NCBI RefSeq assembly: GCF_014695585.1 | Contig: NZ_JACJON010000074.1 | Location: forward strand, 1 to 58,930 | Source: Microcoleus sp. FACHB-831 | GTDB taxonomy: Bacteria; Cyanobacteriota; Cyanobacteriia; Cyanobacteriales; FACHB-T130 | Direction of reading: 5' to 3' | Length of the DNA: 58,930 bases | Shown: one piece after another, positions 53,700-58,930 of the stretch | Layout of the letters: every line of letters begins with the position of its first letter | Numbering within the stretch: the stretch's first letter is position 1 | Notes under the pieces: generated by a model | What the model was told of the DNA's origin: nothing | Database searches by the model: none | Seen by the model: only the letters and a program-made list of their open reading frames with translations | Translations under genes and position numbers: made by a program

Positions 53700-54488
53700 T
53701 TAAAGGCGCTGTAGCAAGCTCAAGCCGTGAGTATCAGTACCGCAGGTATTTAACAATCCGTAAGTTTCACTCAGGCGTTTCACCTTTTCAGTTTCCCTGG
53801 GGCTGGGTTTCCAGGGGTTCGGGTTGTTGTAAGCATAATATGTTTCTACACCGTCAATCCCCAGTTGGGCAGCAACTGGGATGAGTTCTTCAGCAGAACG
53901 ACGGTAGCGCGACGGGTGGGCTAAAACTGCCAAACCACCCGCCTGATGCAGGGCGAGAATTACATTAGCTGCCCAGCCATCGACATCTTGAGGTGCTTTG
54001 CCTTGTAAATAGATCTGCAAACTGGGGTGGTGTGGATCGAAGTCATACCCCAAGATATGAACTTCCGTTCCCAGTAGGCTAGCCGTGATTTCTACACCAG
54101 CCCAGAGGTGGGGTAGTGCTTGAGAATTGGGGGATTGCTGTTGCTGGTTTTCTAGCCAGGTTTTAGCCACAAGGTAACCACCTATATTATGGTGATCGGT
54201 GATGGTAAGACCTTTGAGGCCAATGTTCGTTGCCTGCTCTATCAACTCTTCTGGCGTCAGCCTGCCATCTGAGTGGATCGTGTGCATGTGGAAGTTGAAG
54301 GAGCGGGGGCAACTTTCGGGATGTATCGTTTCAAAGACTTGTTTGAGTGTTAGTGTATTCTGCGCTGCTGGCTGGGAGAAAGTAGAAGTTTGAGCAGGAT
54401 AAATCGCCATAACAGCCTCGCTTGCGTCGTGGGCATTGATTAACTGGATGCAAGCCTCAACCGCCGATTGCGGAACTTGCGTTTTCAA
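53700..54488 (-). CDS. PHP-domain phosphoesterase
   Basis: A 262-residue PHP (polymerase and histidinol phosphatase) domain protein. Metal ligands are visible as FNFHMHTIHSDGRLTPEELI, TDHHNIGGY, AGVEITAS, LAHPSRYRR and CGTDTHG. It resembles the TrpH/YciV-like group, which hydrolyses nucleoside 3',5'-bisphosphates or short RNA. About 55 extra residues lie before the PHP core and might be a separate small domain. It is monocistronic. Confidence 0.9.
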   Translation of the reverse strand: MKTQVPQSAVEACIQLINAHDASEAVMAIYPAQTSTFSQPAAQNTLTLKQVFETIHPESCPRSFNFHMHTIHSDGRLTPEELIEQATNIGLKGLTITDHHNIGGYLVAKTWLENQQQQSPNSQALPHLWAGVEITASLLGTEVHILGYDFDPHHPSLQIYLQGKAPQDVDGWAANVILALHQAGGLAVLAHPSRYRRSAEELIPVAAQLGIDGVETYYAYNNPNPWKPSPRETEKVKRLSETYGLLNTCGTDTHGLSLLQRL

Positions 54489-54791
54489 TTCTTAACATTA
54501 CCCTAGCAAAACTAAACCGGATTTGGCTGTTGCGGTAGCGGTGGTTGGAGGCTGAAAGTATTGTACATGCGTAGCTTGCAGCCAGATTGAAGCTGGTGGC
54601 TTAAAAGTTTTGTTTAGACGGTGCGGTGAGGAATAGGTTTATTTTAGGGCATCGCGTGTATGCTGCGATCGCGAAGAAGCGCTGACTTGTCAGCTCGCGC
54701 TGGGATAAGCTGGCTCGAAGAAAAGAGGGGCGAATGGCGAGGGTAGAATCTATAGATTGCTCTAGAAGCCTTTCTCACTATTCGCTCCTCT
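54489..54791. other. Spacer between the PHP gene and hetZ
   Basis: Of about 300 bases none codes convincingly. One HIP1-like GCGATCGCG site is present near 54665. No terminator hairpin with a T run was found for hetZ. Confidence 0.4.
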
Positions 54792-56003
54792 TCACTTGCC
54801 CATGTCTGAGTTACGAGTTTTCCAAGCCTGGTTGAGTAGTTCAGTCCAGCGCTTTTGCACTTGTTTGGCGGTTAATTTGAGGGCTTTGGCAATATCGCGT
54901 TCGCTGGCTTTGGCTTGTTTGAGTTCCCACATTTCCTGCTGTTCTGGAGAGAGTTGAGACCAAAAGGCTTCCCATTGGTCAGAAGACAGTCCCAGCTTTT
55001 GGTCAATGTCTGCCCCCAGCCATTGATGCACCAGTTGCCATTGAGAATTAAGAGCGAATTTTTCTACATGGTACTTAAAACGCTGTTGCAGGTAGTCGCG
55101 CTGACGGGGTGTTAGACCGAGGATTTCGTCAATTTCTGGTGCGGCGAGGTCTTGCATTTTTAGCACCAAGTAGTCCACACAGTCTGACTGACCTTGAGAC
55201 TCAAGATATTGCATCAGTTCAGAGAAGACGCGATCGCGCACGACTGCCTCGGCTGGGTCAGTAGTTGAAGCAACCATCTTCGAGCGCACTTGTTGCATCA
55301 TGGGCGACCGACTTTGTGCCTCGGCTTCCTCTCCCTTCGCGAATTCAACTGCCCCTTCGATATCCATAGTAGTTTCGCTGGGCTGGCGTTTGGCAAACCC
55401 TTGGGCACGCAGCACGATCAATTGTTGGTTTGTGCCATTTGGCAAATTGATGCGGCGTTTAGCATACAGCTCGGTGAAAGCCATATACTCGGCAAGTTCT
55501 AACTGAGTGCGAGGAGTGTATTCTCCGGTAAGTTGGTTTTCTCTCCGGAAGGCTTTGAGTGACTCAGCGTAAAACTCTTGTAGGAAATCTTCAATTAGGT
55601 TATAGCGAGCTTGAAATCCCAACTGAGAGTGGCCAGTCGCCACGTAACGGTAAACCATAGCACTGAGCGTGCTGTGCAGTTCAATGCGACCCCGTTTTGC
55701 ACCAACTTGGTGGTAAGCCAGACACTTTTGCAAACGGTGACGACCCAGAGAAACCTGCCAGGAGCGAACCTCGCCGCTGGTTTGGATGCGAGCGCTCTTG
55801 CTACAAATCCGTTCTACCTCCATCGCCATCCGGCGGGCTACCGCCTCAACGCGACCGGAAGCGGCTCCGACTCCTTGCTGTATTTCCTCTAGCAACAGAG
55901 AAGTCAGAGCTTGCGTGTCAATTCCCGTTACCGGATCGGGGGACTCATCGTTGCTTTGGTTAACTGAAGCTTGATGTATAGAATTGGCAGTTTCTACTTG
56001 CAT
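54792..56003 (-). CDS. hetZ: Heterocyst differentiation protein HetZ
   Basis: A 403-residue protein matching HetZ, a regulator of early heterocyst differentiation in Anabaena that also occurs in filamentous species without heterocysts. Conserved blocks seen: VEAVARRMAMEVERICSKS, RIELHSTLSAMVYRYVA, ELAEYMAFTELYAKRRINLP, then EIDEILGLTPRQRDYLQQRF. The C-terminal region looks like a DNA-binding sigma-like HTH (ERDIAKALKLTAKQVQKRW). A HetR-type palindrome was not seen in the upstream 470 bases, so control may differ from Anabaena. Confidence 0.92.
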   Translation of the reverse strand: MQVETANSIHQASVNQSNDESPDPVTGIDTQALTSLLLEEIQQGVGAASGRVEAVARRMAMEVERICSKSARIQTSGEVRSWQVSLGRHRLQKCLAYHQVGAKRGRIELHSTLSAMVYRYVATGHSQLGFQARYNLIEDFLQEFYAESLKAFRRENQLTGEYTPRTQLELAEYMAFTELYAKRRINLPNGTNQQLIVLRAQGFAKRQPSETTMDIEGAVEFAKGEEAEAQSRSPMMQQVRSKMVASTTDPAEAVVRDRVFSELMQYLESQGQSDCVDYLVLKMQDLAAPEIDEILGLTPRQRDYLQQRFKYHVEKFALNSQWQLVHQWLGADIDQKLGLSSDQWEAFWSQLSPEQQEMWELKQAKASERDIAKALKLTAKQVQKRWTELLNQAWKTRNSDMGK

Positions 56004-56473
56004 GGTATAGCGCCCGAAAATTTACAGTTACGACATGGATGACACTTGAGAGGGGGGAATGTTTCTTCTGTGGATGAAATCCACTCAATCTCCTTTTCTC
56101 ATCTGTCTATACTTAGACTGTAAACGGCTAAACTTGGCTCAGGGCTTTGTTTTGTACACTTCCTTGCATCGGACTCCCGCGATCGCTTATGAGGAAATTT
56201 GCCCCCAGATCTGATGTTGAGGTTAAACCCTTGAGCTACGGGCACTTGAGCCGTGTTATTGGCTAGTGGATGCAGGCGTGCTAGCAGTAGATACCAGCAG
56301 GTATTAGTGGACGGTCAAAGAATTGGCTAATATACAGCCTTTTTTCCGAAATCCTGGTTTGCGGCTTGTAGCCTAATGTCCGTCGTAGGTAGCCGACTTA
56401 AACAGTTAAAGAAATTCAAGACAAGGGCGCGATCGCGCGATCGCATCCCAAGCCCACCAACACAAGAGTTTTA
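56004..56473. other. Spacer upstream of hetZ
   Basis: 470 bases with no gene. Two overlapping HIP1 sites occur near 56428-56443. I looked for a GGGG..CCCC-type HetR dyad as found upstream of Anabaena hetZ and hetP and did not see one. Confidence 0.45.
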
Positions 56474-57127
56474 TTAGCTGACTGGTGACGCCCAAGCGAT
56501 CGCCGCTTCCCATCCCAGACCTTGCCGCACGAGCGCGGGTTCTTCATTCGTCAAGTCCAAAATTGTGGACACCTCGAACCCCGGCTCCACACCATCATCC
56601 ACAATTACATCGACCAGCTTATCCAACTGGTCAAATAATTTCGCTCTCTCTAGAGGCGCCGTTGGCGTGCCGCCTTCATCTTCTTGGAGGTGAGCCGACG
56701 TAGATATAATCGGATTACCCAACGCCTGTAAAAGCGACTGACAAATTTGGTGGTCGGGCACTCGAATTCCAGTAGTTTTGCGTTTGGGATTCTGGACGAG
56801 ACGAGGCACTAACTTGGTGGCAGGCAACAAAAAGGTGTAAGGCCCTGGAATCAGACTCTTCATAATACGATAGGCGCTATCGTTGACCAGGGCATATTGG
56901 GCAATGTTAGATAGAGACGAACACAGGAACGTCAGAGGCTTATCATTGGATAGCTGCTTGATCCGCCGCACGCGCTCTAATGCTGACTTTGAGTTCATGT
57001 CGCAGCCAATCGCATATACAGTATCAGAGGGATATAACATCACAGCGCCATTTCGTAGAGCCTGTACGATTTGTTCTACTAGGCGTGTTTGGGGTGTCTC
57101 CGGATGAAGTGTGTAGATAGTAGCCAT
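56474..57127 (-). CDS. Threonylcarbamoyl-AMP synthase family (Sua5/YciO/YrdC)
   Basis: A 217-residue protein of the Sua5/YciO/YrdC family that makes threonylcarbamoyl-AMP for the t6A modification of tRNA. The nucleotide/threonine site is visible as VMLYPSDTVYAIGCD, then RRIKQLSNDKPLTFLC and GIRVPDHQICQSLL. NPIISTSAHLQEDEGGTP completes the signature. It lacks the Sua5 C-terminal domain. Whether it is the main t6A enzyme or a YciO-type paralogue is not settled, because many cyanobacteria carry more than one. Confidence 0.9.
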   Translation of the reverse strand: MATIYTLHPETPQTRLVEQIVQALRNGAVMLYPSDTVYAIGCDMNSKSALERVRRIKQLSNDKPLTFLCSSLSNIAQYALVNDSAYRIMKSLIPGPYTFLLPATKLVPRLVQNPKRKTTGIRVPDHQICQSLLQALGNPIISTSAHLQEDEGGTPTAPLERAKLFDQLDKLVDVIVDDGVEPGFEVSTILDLTNEEPALVRQGLGWEAAIAWASPVS

Positions 57128-57335
57128 ATACCTAACCTGACAATACGATTGAATGCTGAGGACTTTTTTACCGTCGCGACGAAGAGGCGCGGACTGAGTG
57201 GGAGAGCAGGGGAAGCAGAACCAGGGTCGAAGAGTTTTTTATCTTAAATTATGCTGACAGCTAGGTGGGTGTATTACTTGAAGCCCCAGCTAGGTTATAG
57301 ATTGATGGTGTAATCGACTTGTGTCTAAAGTCTAA

Positions 57336-58664
57336 ATGAACAAGCTAGCTTATTTGGAATGTCCTACGGGAATTGCGGGTGATATGTGCTTGGGGGCACT
57401 CGTAGATGCGGGTGTTCCTTTAGAATACTTGATTGAAAAGCTCAATCAATTGGGGATTTCCCACGAATACCAGTTACGGTCTGAACGTGTCCAGCGCAAC
57501 GGTCAGCAGGCGACGAAAGTGCATGTCGATTTGCGGGGGAAGTTGAATTTGGAGGAAAACAATAGCTACCATCATCACGACGGGGGACACACTAACAACC
57601 ACGATCGCCACCACGAGCATCATCATCTGCATCAGGATAGTTCGGCTACGCGGCACTTGCCAGAAATAGAAGATTTGATTGCAGCCGCAGGTTTGCCTTC
57701 AAGAGCGATCGCCGGAAGTTTGGCAATATTTCGCCAATTGGCAGAAGCTGAAGCAGCGGTTCATGGAATTCCACCAGAGCAGGTTCATTTCCATGAAGTG
57801 GGAGCCACTGATGCCATTGTAGATATTGTTGGTACGTGTTTGGGGCTGGATTGGCTAGGAATTGACGAACTGTATTGTTCTGCACTTCCAACTGGTGGCG
57901 GGACGGTGAGGGCGGCTCACGGTCAGCTATCGGTTCCCGTCCCAGCAGTGTTAAAGTTGTGGGAATCGCGTCAGGTTCCGGTTTATTCTAATGGCATTGA
58001 GAGAGAACTGGTGACGCCGACTGGGGCTGCGATCGCGTGTACTTTATGCACCAGTTTTGGCCCCCCTCCTGCTATGACAATTCATCGCATTGGCTTGGGT
58101 GCGGGTTCGCGCCAGTTACCAATTCCCAATGTCTTGCGCCTGTGGATTGGTTCGCCACAAGATACCCCCATCAGTCGAGTTGAATCGCAGGAAGCCTCTG
58201 AAAGCCCTTATCTAGAAACTATCTCTGTCCTCGAAACGCAAATCGATGATTTGAGTCCTCAAGCTATTGGCTATGTATTTGAGGTACTGTTCGCTGCTGG
58301 TGCGGTCGATGTCTTTACTCAGCCGATTGGTATGAAAAAGTCTCGAACGGGCATTTTGCTAACTGTTATTTGTCATCCAGAGCAAATAGCCGCCTGCGAA
58401 ACGGTGCTATTCCGGGAAACAACGACACTAGGAGTGCGCCGCTTTACTCAGCAACGCTCGATTTTACAGCGCGAAATCCAACAGGTGCAAACAGCTTATG
58501 GCTCGATTCGGATGAAGGTAGCTTGGATGGGGCGCGCAGATAATAAAACTTTAGCCAACGTGCAGCCCGAATATGAAGATTGCGCCGATATAGCAAGGAC
58601 AAATAACCTAGCTTGGCGCGAGGTACATCAAATGGCACTGGATGCCTGGTATCGGCAACATTAG
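57336..58664 (+). CDS. larC: Nickel pincer cofactor biosynthesis protein LarC
   Basis: A 442-residue LarC, the CTP-dependent cyclometallase that inserts nickel into the pincer cofactor. Blocks: [49 protein letters not shown] and [19 protein letters not shown], then [16 protein letters not shown] histidine-rich stretch at residues 79-99 interrupts the N-terminal domain, typical of LarC and consistent with nickel binding. LarB, LarE and a LarA racemase are not in the window. A hairpin terminator follows. Confidence 0.94.
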   Translation: MNKLAYLECPTGIAGDMCLGALVDAGVPLEYLIEKLNQLGISHEYQLRSERVQRNGQQATKVHVDLRGKLNLEENNSYHHHDGGHTNNHDRHHEHHHLHQDSSATRHLPEIEDLIAAAGLPSRAIAGSLAIFRQLAEAEAAVHGIPPEQVHFHEVGATDAIVDIVGTCLGLDWLGIDELYCSALPTGGGTVRAAHGQLSVPVPAVLKLWESRQVPVYSNGIERELVTPTGAAIACTLCTSFGPPPAMTIHRIGLGAGSRQLPIPNVLRLWIGSPQDTPISRVESQEASESPYLETISVLETQIDDLSPQAIGYVFEVLFAAGAVDVFTQPIGMKKSRTGILLTVICHPEQIAACETVLFRETTTLGVRRFTQQRSILQREIQQVQTAYGSIRMKVAWMGRADNKTLANVQPEYEDCADIARTNNLAWREVHQMALDAWYRQH

Positions 58665-58703
58665 TAAGCTTATTAGCTTGGATATTTAGGTAAAAATCTT
58701 TCT

Positions 58704-58735
58704 GAGAATTTCCTAACACTGTTAGGGGAATTCTC
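58704..58735 (+). terminator. larC terminator hairpin
   Basis: GAGAATT and CCTAAC pair with GTTAGG and AATTCTC with a small internal mismatch (58704-58735). It lies 40 bases after the larC stop and is followed by TTATGTTGTTGT, a broken T tract. Confidence 0.55.
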
Positions 58736-58851
58736 TTATGTTGTTGTAATTAAATAACTAGATCTAGATTAGATTGCAAACTAGATAATTGCATTTAATG
58801 ACACTTTAAATACCTAACGGGACTTAAACTAAAATTTAGAATTAATAAAGG

Positions 58852-58857
58852 TATAAT
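58852..58857 (+). promoter_or_regulatory. TATAAT -10 box before the last gene
   Basis: A perfect TATAAT lies 37 bases before the ATG at 58895. No good -35 was found at standard spacing. Confidence 0.4.
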
Positions 58858-58894
58858 CGAGGTATGGCATAGATTTCACGTTGAAGGGCAAGCT

Positions 58895-58930
58895 ATGAAA
58901 CAGACAACTCCTGCCGCCATGCCTCCTTGC
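58895..58930 (+). CDS. Start of a gene cut by the window end
   Basis: An ATG with GAAGGG about eight bases upstream opens a frame encoding MKQTTPAAMPPC before the window ends. Only twelve codons are visible, so no product can be suggested. The TATAAT box and ribosome site support it being real. Confidence 0.5.
   Translation, partial: MKQTTPAAMPPC

Noticed and set aside
56004-56473. HetR-binding dyad upstream of hetZ
   Set aside because: Searched by eye for GGGG..CCCC-type symmetry at the usual spacing and found none.

Overview
This window looks like chromosome of a filamentous, probably non-heterocystous or at least multicellular cyanobacterium. The evidence is: cytochrome b6f genes (petC-petA), photosystem II accessory factors (Psb34, CyanoP, Psb28, a high-light-inducible protein), a ThiO-ThiG fusion, many cyanobacteria-restricted small families (DUF3067, DUF1830, DUF4079, DUF3134, DICT, PAP/fibrillin), a HetZ homologue, and the octamer GCGATCGC (HIP1) scattered through genes and spacers. 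No rRNA, tRNA, complete insertion sequence, prophage or CRISPR array was recognised. Genus-level placement is not possible from the sequence alone.

Layout. 1-8.2 kb: a secreted CHAT protease-like protein, a DUF4214 secreted protein, the petC-petA operon with a long hairpin between the two genes, a DUF3067 gene divergent from petC, tatC, and a large TPR/SLT lytic transglycosylase. 8.8-11.4 kb: pepA and a convergent glycosyltransferase, separated by a GAAA-tetraloop hairpin. 12.0-17.0 kb: the least explained part of the window, a four-gene minus-strand cluster whose products share a 'GD ... H' segment and include a 908-residue acidic repeat protein. 17.1-19.7 kb: maf, cyanoP, a TPR protein and psb34, with a MITE-like nested inverted repeat. 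19.8-24.2 kb: thiO-thiG, small membrane proteins, a lone CRISPR-repeat-like sequence, and an 880-base gene-poor stretch with structured DNA. 24.7-31.9 kb: a radical SAM protein of the PSII high-light acclimation type, a DICT/degenerate HD-GYP protein, a pentapeptide protein, a WG-repeat lipoprotein, a CPBP protease and clpS. 32-41.5 kb: AI-2E-family permease, cysS, a CobW GTPase with a His-rich loop, dtd, a pentapeptide gene next to a broken PhoX-like remnant, psb28, moaB, a C-terminal processing protease and a YdcF-like protein. 41.8-50 kb: recJ (with in-frame repeat insertions), a GNAT, a RecB/Cas4-like nuclease, PAP/fibrillin, DUF3134, mraY, a glycosyltransferase, and a LuxR-type response regulator. 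50-58.9 kb: crtW carotenoid ketolase, hli, an SDR, a PHP phosphoesterase, hetZ, a Sua5/YrdC-type enzyme, larC, and the start of a gene cut by the window end.

How it fits together. Most genes are housekeeping or photosynthesis-related and scattered in short operons, as is usual in cyanobacteria. There is a loose theme of photosystem II assembly and photoprotection (psb34, cyanoP, psb28, hli, the radical SAM gene, crtW), and two metal-handling proteins (CobW, LarC) carry histidine-rich stretches. The spacers are rich in short dispersed palindromes, several used as terminators and some inserted inside coding sequence. The best candidate for an undescribed system is the four-gene cluster at 12.06-16.94 kb.
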